A stretch of DNA of 64,000 bases from Pseudonocardia oroxyli (GCF_900102195.1 NZ_FNBE01000001.1:310001-374000), one strand, 5' to 3'; shown: positions 33,788-43,675, counted from the stretch's first letter. Numbers and translations: made by a program. Notes: a model not told the origin generated them from the letters alone.

Positions 33788-35530
33788 GTGGCTGAGTACG
33801 CGGTGTGGGCGCCGGAGAAGGACACGGTCCGGGTCGTGGTCGACGGGGACACGTACCCGATGCGGCGCGCGGCGGGCGGGTGGTGGCACGCGGACGTCCA
33901 GGACAACGGCCCCGGGTCGGCCTACGCGTTCCTCGTCGGCGACGATCCCACCCCGCTCCCGGACCCCCGCTCCCTGTGGCAGCCCGGCGGTGTCCATGCC
34001 GCCTCGCGGCGCTACGACCAGGCCGCCTTCTGGTGGACCGACCAGGCCTGGACGGGCCGGACGCTCGCCGGGAGCGTGCTCTACGAGTGCCACATCGGCA
34101 CCTTCACCGACGAGGGCACGTTCGACTCGGCGATCGAGAAGCTGGACCACCTCGTCGCGCTCGGGATCGACATGGTCGAGCTGCTGCCGCTCAACGCCGT
34201 CGACGGGCCCCGGAACTGGGGCTACGACGGCGTCGGCTGGTACGCGGTCACGGAGAACTACGGCGGCCCGGACGGGTTCAAGCGGTTCGTCGACGCCGCG
34301 CACGCGCGCGGGCTCGGGGTGATCCTGGACGTCGTCTACAACCACCTCGGTCCCTCGGGCGCCTACCTCGACCGGTTCGGCCCCTACTTCGCGGGCTCCA
34401 ACATCTGGGGCCCGTCGCTGAACCTCGACGGCCCGTGGTCGGACGAGGTGCGCCGGTTCGCCATCGACAACGCCCTGATGTGGCTGCGGGACTTCCACGT
34501 CGACGGGCTGCGGATCGACGCCGTCCACGCGCTGCGGGACACCCGCGCCGTGCACGTCCTCGAACAGCTGGCCACCGAGGTGACCGCGTTGGAGGCGCAC
34601 GTCGGGCGCCCGCTGTCGCTGATCGCGGAGTCGGACCTCAACGACCCGCGCATGATCACCTCGCGGGACGGCGGCGGCTACGGCATGACCGGCCAGTGGG
34701 CGGACGACATCCACCACAGCCTCCACACCGTGCTGACCGGTGAGTCCCAGGGCTACTACAGCGACTTCGCCGAGGCCGATCTCGCCGGGCTCGCCCACGT
34801 CCTGACCAGGGGCTTCCTCCACGAGGGCACCTGGTCGAGCTTCCGGAAGCGGACGCACGGCGCGCCCGTCGACACCGTGCGCATCCCCGGGCACCGCTTC
34901 GTCACCTACCTGCAGAACCACGACCAGATCGGCAACCGCGCCACCGGCGACCGGCTCACCCAGGTGGTCTCCCCCGGCATCCTGGCCTGCGGCGCGGCGA
35001 TCCTGTTCACCTCCCCGTTCACCCCGATGCTGTTCATGGGTGAGGAGTGGGGCGCCCGCACGCCGTGGCAGTTCTTCTCGTACTTCCCCGACCCGGGCCT
35101 GCGCGAGGCCGTGCGCACGGGTCGGACCAGCGAGTTCGCCGACCACGGCTGGGGGGACGTCGAGGTTCCCGACCCCAACGCCGAGTCCACCTTCCTCGAC
35201 TCGAAGCTGGACTGGACCGAGCAGGAGCAGGAGCCGCACTCCACCCTGCTGGCGATGTACAAGGAGCTCATCGCGCTGCGCAAGGCGTGGCCGGAGCTCT
35301 CCGACCCGTGGCTCGACGAGGTCGCCGTCGACGTCCACCCCGAGGCGCGCACCCTGGTGATCCACCGCGGGCGGCTGCGGGTGCTGGTCAACCTCGGCTC
35401 CGAGGAGGTGGCCCTGGACCTGGCGGCCACCGTTACCCGGATCCTGCTGGCCAGCGAGCCCACGAGCTCCGAGGGCGCGGAGATCACCCTGCCCGGCGAG
35501 TCCTTCGCCATCGCGGTCCTGGAGGAGTAG
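33788..35530 (+). CDS. treZ: malto-oligosyltrehalose trehalohydrolase
   Basis: TreZ releases trehalose from the maltooligosyl-trehalose made by TreY. The 580 residues have an N-terminal CBM48-like domain, the barrel motifs DVVYNHLGPSG, nucleophile Asp in GLRIDAVHAL, acid Glu in LIAESDLNDPR, and QNHDQIGNRA. Length is normal. GTG 33788 lies 5 nt after an AGGATT hexamer. It completes the TreX-TreY-TreZ route with the genes at 28.3-32.7 kb, though separated from treY. Confidence 0.95.
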   Translation: MAEYAVWAPEKDTVRVVVDGDTYPMRRAAGGWWHADVQDNGPGSAYAFLVGDDPTPLPDPRSLWQPGGVHAASRRYDQAAFWWTDQAWTGRTLAGSVLYECHIGTFTDEGTFDSAIEKLDHLVALGIDMVELLPLNAVDGPRNWGYDGVGWYAVTENYGGPDGFKRFVDAAHARGLGVILDVVYNHLGPSGAYLDRFGPYFAGSNIWGPSLNLDGPWSDEVRRFAIDNALMWLRDFHVDGLRIDAVHALRDTRAVHVLEQLATEVTALEAHVGRPLSLIAESDLNDPRMITSRDGGGYGMTGQWADDIHHSLHTVLTGESQGYYSDFAEADLAGLAHVLTRGFLHEGTWSSFRKRTHGAPVDTVRIPGHRFVTYLQNHDQIGNRATGDRLTQVVSPGILACGAAILFTSPFTPMLFMGEEWGARTPWQFFSYFPDPGLREAVRTGRTSEFADHGWGDVEVPDPNAESTFLDSKLDWTEQEQEPHSTLLAMYKELIALRKAWPELSDPWLDEVAVDVHPEARTLVIHRGRLRVLVNLGSEEVALDLAATVTRILLASEPTSSEGAEITLPGESFAIAVLEE

Positions 35531-35541
35531 GACCCGACACA

Positions 35542-35586
35542 CGAACGGCGCATTCGCTCACCACCTGTGAGCGAACGCGCCGTTCG
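35542..35586. terminator. palindrome after treZ (GAACGGCGC family, copy 1)
   Basis: Nineteen-base arms (35542-35560 and 35568-35586), with one mismatch, enclose a 7-nt loop 11 bp after the treZ stop. The GAACGGCGC arm recurs after hisB (57379-57427). Confidence 0.6.
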
Positions 35587-35617
35587 CTGCGGGTGGGCCC
35601 CGCTCGTGCGATCCCCG

Positions 35618-35735
35618 TTCGGGGCGTCGACGTCCTGCGCACCACCCTGGTGCTCACCGTCGTCACGGTGGGCGTCGGGCTGGTTCAACGACCCCACGCT
35701 CAGCCTGGTGATGCTCTGCATCGTCGCCATCTGGA
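35618..35735 (+). pseudogene. sugar ABC permease remnant
   Basis: One frame reads VLRTTLVLTVVTVGVGL, the first helix region of a MalF-type permease. After a frame change the next reads FNDPTLSLVMLCIVAIW, a typical periplasmic loop and helix of the same family. Most of the gene is missing between and after. Only fragments in the right order remain, so it is a decayed gene rather than chance. Confidence 0.5.
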
Positions 35736-35754
35736 CCTGCGAAGCGCTCGAGGG

Positions 35755-35957
35755 CCGAGATCGCCGCACGCATCGCCGAGGCGGCGCGGATCCTGGACCT
35801 CACCGAGTACCTGGACCGGAAGCCGCGCCCTCTCCGGCGGGCAGCGCCAGCGGGTCGCGATGGGCCGCGGGATCGTGCGCGAGCCCAGCGTGTGCACCTG
35901 GCGCCCGACCTCGACCGGGTGCACCTGTTCGACCCGGACACCGGTGCGCGCCTCTGA
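35755..35957 (+). pseudogene. sugar ABC ATPase (UgpC/MsmK type) remnant
   Basis: Consecutive pieces in three frames read IAARIAEAARILDLTEYLDR, then ALSGGQRQRVAMGRGIVREP (the ABC signature), then DLDRVHLFDPDTGARL followed by stop, the normal C terminus of carbohydrate-importer ATPases. Walker A and Walker B are lost. Two frameshifts and at least one large deletion make it nonfunctional. Confidence 0.75.
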
Positions 35958-35958
35958 A

Positions 35959-36002
35959 CCGTGAGTGGCGATGGTCGCCATGGCGACCGTCGCCACTCAC
36001 GG
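35959..36002. terminator. long palindrome (GTGAG/GGCGA family, copy 2)
   Basis: Adjoining 22-nt arms (35959-35980, 35981-36002) pair with a single G-T wobble. It ends 5 bp before the mdh stop and directly follows the ABC remnant. Sequence is almost that of 3514-3559. Confidence 0.6.
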
Positions 36003-36006
36003 GGGC

Positions 36007-37002
<996 letters not shown>

Positions 37003-37051
37003 GCCCCCGCGCCGGGACCTCGTTCGCTGAGGTGGCGGAGGTCTCGCGCCG

Positions 37052-37057
37052 TAGGGT
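37052..37057 (+). promoter_or_regulatory. -10 hexamer TAGGGT, leaderless promoter
   Basis: TAGGGT ends 8 nt before the GTG at 37066. Confidence 0.5.
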
Positions 37058-37065
37058 CCGGGGTC

Positions 37066-38172
37066 GTGAGTACTCCGTCGAGCGCCCGGGCGGTGGCGCC
37101 CGATCTCGCCCGCGGGGCGATGCTGCTGCTCATCGCGCTCGCCAACGTGCACCTGTTCCTGCTCGGGCCCGCCGGGGTGCGCGGGTATCCGGCGGGGCTC
37201 GCGGGGATGGACGCGGTCGTCGCGTTCCTGCAGATGGTCCTGGTGGACGGGCGGGCCTATCCGCTGTTCGCGCTGCTCGTCGGGTACGGGGCGGCCCAGT
37301 CGGCCCGCCGGTGGGAGCCCGCGGTCGCGGTGTCGCTGCTCCGGCGGCGCGGCGGGTGGATGCTCGCGATCGGTGCGGTCCACGGGCTCCTGCTGTTCCC
37401 GGGGGACATCGTGGGGGCCTACGGGCTGCTGCTCGTGGCGCTGGCCGGGGTCGTGGTGCGCGGGACCGCCGTCACGCTCGGGACGATCGCCGTGCTCGGT
37501 TGTGTGTTCACCGTCCTGACCAGCGCGTTCTCCGGATTCTCGACGGGTGCGGCGGCCCTGCCGAGCATCGCGGCGCCGGACGTGGGCAGCGCGCTCGTCC
37601 AGCACGTCGGCGAGTGGTCGCTCGGCACGGTGAACTCCGCGCTCGTCACCGCGGGGATGGTCGCGCTCGGCGCCCTGCTGGGGCGGCGGCGGCTGCTCGA
37701 GGAGCCCGACGGACACCGACGGGTGCTGCGACGGGTCGCGCTCCTCGGGCTCGCCGTGGCCGTGGCAGGCGGGGTCCCGTTGGCGCTCGCGGCCGCGGGC
37801 TGGTGGGCCCCCACCGGCGCGCAGGCGCTGCTCGCGGGGGTGCTGCACGGGCTGGGTGGGCTCGCGGGCGGGCTCGGGTACGCGGCGGTGTTCGCACTGG
37901 TCGCGACCCGGTGGGCGCCCCGCCCGCTGCTCGCGGCCGGGCGCCGGTCGCTGTCCTGCTACCTCGGGCAGTCCGTGGTGTGGATGGTGCTGCTCCCCGC
38001 GTGGACGCTCGGGTTCGGGGCGCGGCTGAGCGTGGCGCAGGCGGCGCTGCTCGCCGTCGGGGTCTGGGGGGCGGGGCTCGTCGGGTGTGCCGCTCTGGAC
38101 CGCGGGGACCGGCGCGGGCCTGCGGAGATCCTGCTCCGCCGGCTGACGTACGGGCCCGCACCGATACGCTGA
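37066..38172 (+). CDS. DUF418-family membrane protein
   Basis: This 368-residue protein has eight or nine hydrophobic segments. The N-terminal half, RGAMLLLIALANVHLF, and the C-terminal signature LAAGRRSLSCYLGQSV mark the DUF418 family (YeiB-like), related to acyltransferase-3 membrane proteins. A small-molecule or envelope acyl-transfer role is proposed for the family but unproven. GTG 37066 fits the leaderless spacing. The next small membrane gene begins 5 bp after the stop. Confidence 0.8.
   Translation: MSTPSSARAVAPDLARGAMLLLIALANVHLFLLGPAGVRGYPAGLAGMDAVVAFLQMVLVDGRAYPLFALLVGYGAAQSARRWEPAVAVSLLRRRGGWMLAIGAVHGLLLFPGDIVGAYGLLLVALAGVVVRGTAVTLGTIAVLGCVFTVLTSAFSGFSTGAAALPSIAAPDVGSALVQHVGEWSLGTVNSALVTAGMVALGALLGRRRLLEEPDGHRRVLRRVALLGLAVAVAGGVPLALAAAGWWAPTGAQALLAGVLHGLGGLAGGLGYAAVFALVATRWAPRPLLAAGRRSLSCYLGQSVVWMVLLPAWTLGFGARLSVAQAALLAVGVWGAGLVGCAALDRGDRRGPAEILLRRLTYGPAPIR
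38165..38170 (+). promoter_or_regulatory. -10 hexamer TACGCT at the end of the DUF418 gene
   Basis: TACGCT, within the last DUF418 codons, ends 7 nt before the GTG at 38178 and may give a separate leaderless mRNA. Confidence 0.45.
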
Positions 38173-38177
38173 GCGAC

Positions 38178-38474
38178 GTGGAGAAAGAGGCACCCGCCGT
38201 CGACATCCCGTACTACCGCGCGCTGTTCGGCGCGCTCGGCTGGGGCGTCGTCGCGTTCGCGCTGCAGGTCGTCATCGCCCCCGGCGACTCGACCTTCCTC
38301 CTGCTCCACACCGGCTGGATCCTGATCTGCTGCGTGCTCGCCGCGTGGCCGACGTGGAAGGCGGCCCAGCGGCGGGGATGGCCGGAGCTGTGGAAGCTGT
38401 TCCTGCTGGCCGCGCCGGCGTTCTGGGTGCTGCGGCTCCTCACCCTGATCCTGCAGCGGCTGCTCTTCGGCTAG
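38178..38474 (+). CDS. small membrane protein, unknown function
   Basis: This 98-residue protein has an acidic start (VEKEAPAVDIP) and three hydrophobic stretches (about residues 17-33, 40-56 and 72-95). No family is recognised. Its stop is 6 bp from the convergent CoA-binding gene. Confidence 0.65.
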   Translation: MEKEAPAVDIPYYRALFGALGWGVVAFALQVVIAPGDSTFLLLHTGWILICCVLAAWPTWKAAQRRGWPELWKLFLLAAPAFWVLRLLTLILQRLLFG

Positions 38475-38480
38475 GCCGTT

Positions 38481-38957
38481 CTAGACCCGGCGGCGTGAGC
38501 TGATCACGCCGGTGTCGAAGCCCGCGAGGTGCAGGCCGCCCGCGAAGCGGGCGTGCTCGACCTTCAGGCACTTGTCCATCACGACGGTGATCCCCGCGGC
38601 CTCCGCGCGGGCGGCCAGCTCCTCGTCCCACAGGCCGAACTGGAGCCACCAGGTCTTCACCCCGTCCAGGGCCAGGACCTCGTCCAGCACGCCGGGCAGG
38701 TCCTGCGGGCGCCGGAAGGTGTCGACGAGGTCCGGCACGCCGGGGAGGTCGGCGAGGCTCGGATAGACCGGCCTGCCGAGGATCTCGGTCGCGTTCGGGT
38801 TCACGAACCACAGCTCGTAGTCGCTCGCGTCGAGCAGGTAGGTCGCCACGAAGTTCGACGCCCGCGCCGCGTTCGGCGAGGCCCCGACCATCGCGACCGT
38901 GCGGGTCTCGTCGAGGATCCGCTTCCGCTCGACGGCGGTCGGGTTCTGCCAGCTCAC
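38481..38957 (-). CDS. CoA-binding domain protein (YccU-like)
   Basis: This 158-residue Rossmann protein shows the CoA_binding family pattern: TVAMVGASPNAARASNFVATYLL (cut after the GASP core), VNPNATEILGRPVYPSLADLP, and MDKCLKVEHARF. The Cys in MDKC is conserved in the family. Small CoA-binding proteins of this type have unclear roles. GTG 38957 overlaps the metY stop by 4 nt, so it is translated with MetY, hinting at a link to sulfur or acyl-CoA metabolism. Confidence 0.85.
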   Translation of the reverse strand: MSWQNPTAVERKRILDETRTVAMVGASPNAARASNFVATYLLDASDYELWFVNPNATEILGRPVYPSLADLPGVPDLVDTFRRPQDLPGVLDEVLALDGVKTWWLQFGLWDEELAARAEAAGITVVMDKCLKVEHARFAGGLHLAGFDTGVISSRRRV

Positions 38958-40249
38958 CGGGTCGCTCCCTGTGCCGAGTCGAGGGCCTGGTCGAGGTCCC
39001 AGAGGATGTCGTCGACGTCCTCCAGACCCACGCTGATCCGAATCAAGTCCTCCGGGACCCCCGCGTGTTCCAGCTGGGCCGGGGTGAGCTGTTGGTGGGT
39101 CGTCGACGCCGGGTGCAGGACGAGCGTGCGCGCGTCCCCGACGTTCGCGAGGTGGCTGCACAGCTGCACCGACTCGATGAACCGCGCGCCCGCCGCCCGG
39201 CCGCCCTTCGCCCCGAACGCGAACACCGCCCCCGGCCCCTCCGGGAGGTACCGCTTGGCGCGGTCGTGGTGCGGGTGGTCCGGCAGGCCCGCGTAGCGGA
39301 CGTAGGACACCCGCGGGTCCGCGGCCAGCCACTCCGCCACCCGCTGCGCATTCGCGACGTGCGCGGCCATCCGGAACGGCAGCGTCTCCACGCCCTGGAG
39401 CAGCAGGAACGCCGAGTGCGGCGACAGGGTGGGCCCGACGTCCCGCAGCTGCTCGGCGCGCAGCTTGGTGAGGAACCCGAACTCGCCGAAGTTCCCCCAC
39501 CAGGTCAGCCCGCCGTACGACGGCACCGGCTCGGTCATCGTGGGGAAGCGCCCGTTGCCCCAGTCGAACCGCCCGGACTCGACGATCACGCCGCCGAGCG
39601 TGGTCCCGTGCCCGCCGAGGAACTTCGTCGCGGAGTGGATCACGATGTCCGCGCCGTGCTCGATCGGGCGGCACAGGTAGGGCGTGGCCAGTGTGGCGTC
39701 GACGACCAGCGGGACGCCTGCCGCGTGCGCGACCTCCGCCAGCCCCGCCAGGTCGGCCACCTCGCCGCCCGGGTTGGACACGACCTCGGTGAACACGAAC
39801 CGCGTCCGGTCGGTGATGGCCTTCGCATAGTCCTCCGGGTCGGTCCCCGGCACGAACGTGGTGTCCACCCCGAACCGGCGCAGCGTCACGTCGAGCTGGG
39901 TGACCGTGCCGCCGTACAGCGCGGCCGACGCGACGCCGTGGTCCCCCGCCCCGGTCAGCGCGGCGAAGGTGAGGAACTCGGCGGACTGGCCCGAGGCCGT
40001 CGCCACCGCGCCCAGCCCGCCGTCCAGGCTGGCGATCCGCTCCTCGAGCACCGCGACCGTCGGGTTGCCGATCCGGCTGTAGATCAGCCCGTACTTCTGC
40101 AGGGCGAACAGCGTCGCGGCGTCCTGGGTGTCCTCGAAGACGAAGCTCGTGGACTGGTAGATCGGGGTGGCCCGGGCACCGTGAGCGGCGTCGGGAACCG
40201 CCCCGGCGTGTACCGCGCGCGTCCGGAAGCCCCAGGATCGATCACCCAT
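38954..40249 (-). CDS. metY: O-acetylhomoserine sulfhydrylase (MetY)
   Basis: This 431-residue PLP enzyme of the Cys/Met metabolism family makes homocysteine from O-acetylhomoserine and sulfide. Motifs: GFRTRAVHAG near the N terminus, PIYQSTSFVF, YSRIGNPTVAVLEERI, the PLP Lys in HSATKFLGGHGTTLGG, and the end SVGLEDVDDILWDLDQAL. Length exceeds cystathionine synthases, as is typical of MetY. ATG 40249 has TAAGGT 6 nt upstream. No SAM or T-box leader is possible on such a leaderless mRNA. Confidence 0.93.
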   Translation of the reverse strand: MGDRSWGFRTRAVHAGAVPDAAHGARATPIYQSTSFVFEDTQDAATLFALQKYGLIYSRIGNPTVAVLEERIASLDGGLGAVATASGQSAEFLTFAALTGAGDHGVASAALYGGTVTQLDVTLRRFGVDTTFVPGTDPEDYAKAITDRTRFVFTEVVSNPGGEVADLAGLAEVAHAAGVPLVVDATLATPYLCRPIEHGADIVIHSATKFLGGHGTTLGGVIVESGRFDWGNGRFPTMTEPVPSYGGLTWWGNFGEFGFLTKLRAEQLRDVGPTLSPHSAFLLLQGVETLPFRMAAHVANAQRVAEWLAADPRVSYVRYAGLPDHPHHDRAKRYLPEGPGAVFAFGAKGGRAAGARFIESVQLCSHLANVGDARTLVLHPASTTHQQLTPAQLEHAGVPEDLIRISVGLEDVDDILWDLDQALDSAQGATR

Positions 40250-40255
40250 GGGACC

Positions 40256-40261
40256 ACCTTA
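40256..40261 (-). promoter_or_regulatory. -10 hexamer TAAGGT, leaderless promoter of metY
   Basis: On the minus strand TAAGGT ends 6 nt before the ATG at 40249. Confidence 0.55.
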
Positions 40262-41680
40262 GGCGTGGTCCTCCTCGCCGAGGCGGTGGACGCGGATCAG
40301 GTTCGTGGAGCCTACGGTCGAGGGCGGCGAGCCCGCGACGATCACCACGAGGTCGCCGGGCTGGAACCGGCCGATGGACAGCATGGCGTGGTCGACCTGG
40401 CGCACCATGGCGTCGGTGGAGTCCACGGCCTCGACCAGGAAGGTCTCGACGCCCCAGGTCATCGCGAGCTGGTTGCGCACCTCGGCGGCCGGGGTGAAGG
40501 CCAGCAGCGGCAGCCGGGTGTGCAGGCGGGCGAGCCTGCGGACCGTGTCGCCGGACTGCGAGAACGCGACCAGGGCCCGGGCCGAGAGGCGCTCGCCGAT
40601 GTCCCGCGCCGCGTAGGAGAGCACACCGCGCTTGGTCCGCGGGACGTGGTTGAGCGGGGGCACGGTCGTCGGGCCCGCCTCGACGGCCTCGACGATCGAG
40701 GCCATCGTGCGGACCGTCTTGATCGGGTACTTGCCCACGCCGGTCTCGCCGGAGAGCATCACCGCGTCCGACCCGTCGAGCACGGCGTTCGCGACGTCGG
40801 AGACCTCGGCGCGGGTGGGCCGCGAGTTGGTGATCATGGAGTCGAGCATCTGCGTGGCCACGATGACCGGCTTCGCGTTCTCCCGGGCGATCTGGATCGC
40901 CCGCTTCTGCACCAGCGGCACGTTCTCCAGCGGCAGCTCGACGCCGAGGTCGCCGCGGGCGACCATCACCCCGTCGAAGGCCAGCACGATCGCCTCGAGG
41001 TTGTCGACGGCCTCGGGCTTCTCCAGCTTGGCGACGACCGGGAGCTTGACCCCGACCTTCTCCATGATCCGGTGCACGCCGTCGATGTCCGCCGGGCTGC
41101 GCACGAAGCTCAGCGCGATCACGTCCACGCCCAGCGTGAGCGCGAACTCCAGGTCCGCGATGTCCTTCTCGCTCAGCGCGGGCACCGACACGTTCATGCC
41201 GGGCAGCGAGATGCCCTTGTTGTTGCTGACCGGACCGCCCTCGGTGACCTTGCAGACCACGTCGGAGCCGTCGACGTCGATGACGCGCAGGCCGACCTTG
41301 CCATCGTCGACCAGCAGCCGGTCGCCGGCGCGGGCGTCCTGCGCCAGGCCCTTGTAGGTGGTGGAGACCCGGTCGTGGGTGCCGGCACAGTCGTCGACCG
41401 TGATCCGGACCTCCTCACCCGTGTGCCACTCGGTGGGGCCGTCCGCGAACGTGCCGAGGCGGATCTTGGGGCCCTGCAGGTCGGCGAGGATGCCGACCGC
41501 GCGGCCCTCGGCCGCGGCGGCGTCCCGGACCATCTGGAACACGCGCTTGTGGTCATCACGCGTGCCGTGGCTGAAGTTGAGCCGCGCGACGTCCATGCCG
41601 GCCACGACCAGCTCCCGGATACGGTCGGGCGTCGCGGTGGCCGGGCCGATGGTGCAGACGATCTTGGTGCGACGAGTCAC
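40259..41680 (-). CDS. pyk: pyruvate kinase
   Basis: This 473-residue enzyme makes pyruvate and ATP from phosphoenolpyruvate. Motifs: TKIVCTIGPAT at the N terminus, LNFSHGT, the active-site Lys/Glu helix VARGDLGVELPLENV, ATQMLDSMITNSRPTRAEV, and the C-terminal allosteric domain. Length is typical. GTG 41680 has TACGCT 7 nt upstream. It ends 10 bp before metY, so some read-through is possible. Confidence 0.97.
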   Translation of the reverse strand: MTRRTKIVCTIGPATATPDRIRELVVAGMDVARLNFSHGTRDDHKRVFQMVRDAAAAEGRAVGILADLQGPKIRLGTFADGPTEWHTGEEVRITVDDCAGTHDRVSTTYKGLAQDARAGDRLLVDDGKVGLRVIDVDGSDVVCKVTEGGPVSNNKGISLPGMNVSVPALSEKDIADLEFALTLGVDVIALSFVRSPADIDGVHRIMEKVGVKLPVVAKLEKPEAVDNLEAIVLAFDGVMVARGDLGVELPLENVPLVQKRAIQIARENAKPVIVATQMLDSMITNSRPTRAEVSDVANAVLDGSDAVMLSGETGVGKYPIKTVRTMASIVEAVEAGPTTVPPLNHVPRTKRGVLSYAARDIGERLSARALVAFSQSGDTVRRLARLHTRLPLLAFTPAAEVRNQLAMTWGVETFLVEAVDSTDAMVRQVDHAMLSIGRFQPGDLVVIVAGSPPSTVGSTNLIRVHRLGEEDHA

Positions 41681-41687
41681 GGCGACA

Positions 41688-41693
41688 AGCGTA
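41688..41693 (-). promoter_or_regulatory. -10 hexamer TACGCT, leaderless promoter of pyk
   Basis: On the minus strand TACGCT ends 7 nt before the GTG at 41680. Confidence 0.55.
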
Positions 41694-41733
41694 GCGCGCT
41701 CTCTGTAACGATCAGGTAGGAGGAAGGCGAACA

Positions 41734-42057
41734 GTGGGACGTCTGTCGTTCGCCCTCGCGGTGCTGGTCAGTCTGGTGGTGCTGTTCCTTCCGGCATCCG
41801 GAGTACCGACGGCCGCACCGGGCGTGGACAAGCTGGTCCATCTGGGGGTGTTCGCCCTGTTGGGTGCCACCGGACGGTGGGCGCGCATCCCGCCCCTGCC
41901 CCTGGTCCTCGGCCTGAGCGGGTACGCCGTGCTCTCGGAGGTCCTCCAGGGCGTGCTGCCCATCGGGCGAGACGCCGAGATCCTCGACGTCGTCGCCGAC
42001 TGCGTCGGCGTGTCGGTGGGAGTGGCGGTGCACGCGCTGGTGACCCGGCGGCGGTGA
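41734..42057 (+). CDS. VanZ-like membrane protein
   Basis: This 107-residue protein has three or four membrane segments and the VanZ-like pattern DKLVHLGVFALLG, SEVLQGVLPIGRDAEILDVVADCVGV. VanZ relatives are small membrane proteins tied to glycopeptide tolerance in enterococci; most have unknown roles. AGGAGG lies about 11 nt before GTG 41734. The stop is one base from the convergent DUF2461 stop. Confidence 0.8.
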   Translation: MGRLSFALAVLVSLVVLFLPASGVPTAAPGVDKLVHLGVFALLGATGRWARIPPLPLVLGLSGYAVLSEVLQGVLPIGRDAEILDVVADCVGVSVGVAVHALVTRRR

Positions 42058-42058
42058 C

Positions 42059-42694
42059 TCAGCGGCGGGGCTGCTCGCTCGGGCCCACGTGGTCGGCGAG
42101 CCACTCCGCCAGGGGCGTGCCCGCGCGCCAGACGGTGCGGACGCGGGTGAGGCAGGTGCGCTCGTGCAGCGCGTCGTCCGGGGCCCAGCGGCGCGAGACC
42201 ATCAGGCCCTTGCGGCGGAGCAGGTCCAGCCGCGGGTGGTCGGGGTCGGTGCCCTTGGGGCGGGTCTTCAGCTGCTCGCCCCCGACCGTCAGGCCCGCCT
42301 CCTCGGCGGTGGCGAGGATCTTCTCCAGCGCGGTGCCGCGGCGGGCGTCGTCGACGGCGGTGCGGAAGCGGGCGAGCTGGTCGGGCGCCATCCCGTAGTA
42401 CCCGGCGGCGGCGAGCAGGCCCTCCGGCCCGACCTGGACGTAGTACGGGTGCGCGTAGCCGCCGCAATGGGTCTTGTAGGGCGTCTTGTCCTTCGAGAAG
42501 CGGACGTCCCGGTACGGGCGGAAGATCTTGCCCGCGCCGAACTCGACCTCGAGCTCGGCGAGCAGCGCCTGCATCGGACCCTTCACGTGCTCCTCGTAGA
42601 GCTCGCGCTGGTCGGTCCAGTAGGCCTTGCTGTTGTCGGCGAGCAGGCCGTCGTAGAACTCGACGGCGCCGTCGCCGAAACCGGCGAAGGTCAC
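42059..42694 (-). CDS. DUF2461 (TIGR02453) protein
   Basis: This 211-residue protein matches DUF2461: [18 protein letters not shown] near the start, then [36 protein letters not shown], and a C-terminal [21 protein letters not shown] piece. Function is unknown. GTG 42694 overlaps the lgt stop (GTGA), so it is coupled to prolipoprotein modification only by gene order. Confidence 0.85.
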   Translation of the reverse strand: MTFAGFGDGAVEFYDGLLADNSKAYWTDQRELYEEHVKGPMQALLAELEVEFGAGKIFRPYRDVRFSKDKTPYKTHCGGYAHPYYVQVGPEGLLAAAGYYGMAPDQLARFRTAVDDARRGTALEKILATAEEAGLTVGGEQLKTRPKGTDPDHPRLDLLRRKGLMVSRRWAPDDALHERTCLTRVRTVWRAGTPLAEWLADHVGPSEQPRR

Positions 42695-43662
42695 GGGGAC
42701 CGGTCCGTGGCGGCCGTCTCCCCCGCCGTCTCGTCGGCCGGTGCGCCGGTCCGCTCGGCCGCCGCCCCGGGCCGTTCCACGCCCGCCAGCGCGAACGCCT
42801 CGTCGGGGATCGTCTCGCGCGGCCCGCGGCGCAGGACGAAGTACACGATCGCCAGCGCGAACACGACGACGGACACGACGACGTTGATCCGGATGTCGCC
42901 GAACACCCGCGTCGCCGGGTCGGTGCGCATGATCTCGATGAAGAACCGGCCGAGTGTGTACCCGGCCACGTAGAGCGCGAAGACGCGCCCGCGGCCGAGC
43001 CGGAAGCGCCGGTCCGCCCACACGATCACGGCGGCGACCAGGAGGTTCCAGAGGAGCTCGTACAGGAACGTGGGGTGCACGATCGCGATCGGGTTCGCCG
43101 TGTCGATCGCCACGCCCCCGAGCGGGTCCGACGCCCCGGTGGCCGGGTCCACGCGCTCGTAGATCTCCAGGCCCCACGGCAGCGTGGTGGGGCCGCCGTA
43201 GAGCTCCTGGTTGAAGTAGTTGCCCAGCCGCCCGATCGCCTGGGCGACGATGATCCCGGGCGCGACGGCGTCGGCGAAGAACGGCAGCGGGATCCTGCGC
43301 CTGCGGCACCCGATCCACGCGCCGACCGCACCGAGGGCGATGGCGCCCCAGATGCCGAGGCCGCCCTCCCAGATCTTGAGCGCGGCGACCGGGTCCCCGC
43401 CGGGGCCGAAGTAGGTGCGCCAGTCCGTGGCGAGGTGGTAGAGCCTGCCGCCCACCAGGCCGAACGGCACCGCCCACACCGCGACGTCCACCACGGTGCC
43501 CGCGGGCCCGCCGCGCGCCACGAACCGCTTCTCGCCCCACCAGATCGCCACGACGATCCCGGCGATGATGCAGAGCGCGTACGCCCGCAGCGGGATCGGC
43601 CCGAGGTGCCAGACCCCGCGGTCGGGGCTCGGGAGGTACGCGAGCACGCTGGTCGTGAGCAC
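42691..43662 (-). CDS. lgt: prolipoprotein diacylglyceryl transferase
   Basis: Lgt transfers diacylglycerol to the lipobox Cys of prolipoproteins. The 323 residues have seven membrane segments and the signature [16 protein letters not shown], with HP in [14 protein letters not shown] polar, Ala/Thr-rich tail of about 35 residues follows the last helix. GTG 43662 ([13 protein letters not shown]) is chosen over GTG 43671 because the latter overlaps the -10 TACGGT. The gene is separated from trpA by a 420-bp repeat array. Confidence 0.94.
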   Translation of the reverse strand: MLTTSVLAYLPSPDRGVWHLGPIPLRAYALCIIAGIVVAIWWGEKRFVARGGPAGTVVDVAVWAVPFGLVGGRLYHLATDWRTYFGPGGDPVAALKIWEGGLGIWGAIALGAVGAWIGCRRRRIPLPFFADAVAPGIIVAQAIGRLGNYFNQELYGGPTTLPWGLEIYERVDPATGASDPLGGVAIDTANPIAIVHPTFLYELLWNLLVAAVIVWADRRFRLGRGRVFALYVAGYTLGRFFIEIMRTDPATRVFGDIRINVVVSVVVFALAIVYFVLRRGPRETIPDEAFALAGVERPGAAAERTGAPADETAGETAATDRSP

Positions 43663-43669
43663 GTCGCCC

Positions 43670-43675
43670 ACCGTA
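43670..43675 (-). promoter_or_regulatory. -10 hexamer TACGGT that decides the lgt start
   Basis: On the minus strand TACGGT ends 7 nt before GTG 43662 and overlaps the alternative GTG 43671. Confidence 0.5.

Noticed and set aside
40250..40300. SAM riboswitch or T-box upstream of metY
   Set aside because: The likely -10 is 6 nt before the ATG, and pyk ends 10 bp upstream, leaving no leader to hold one.
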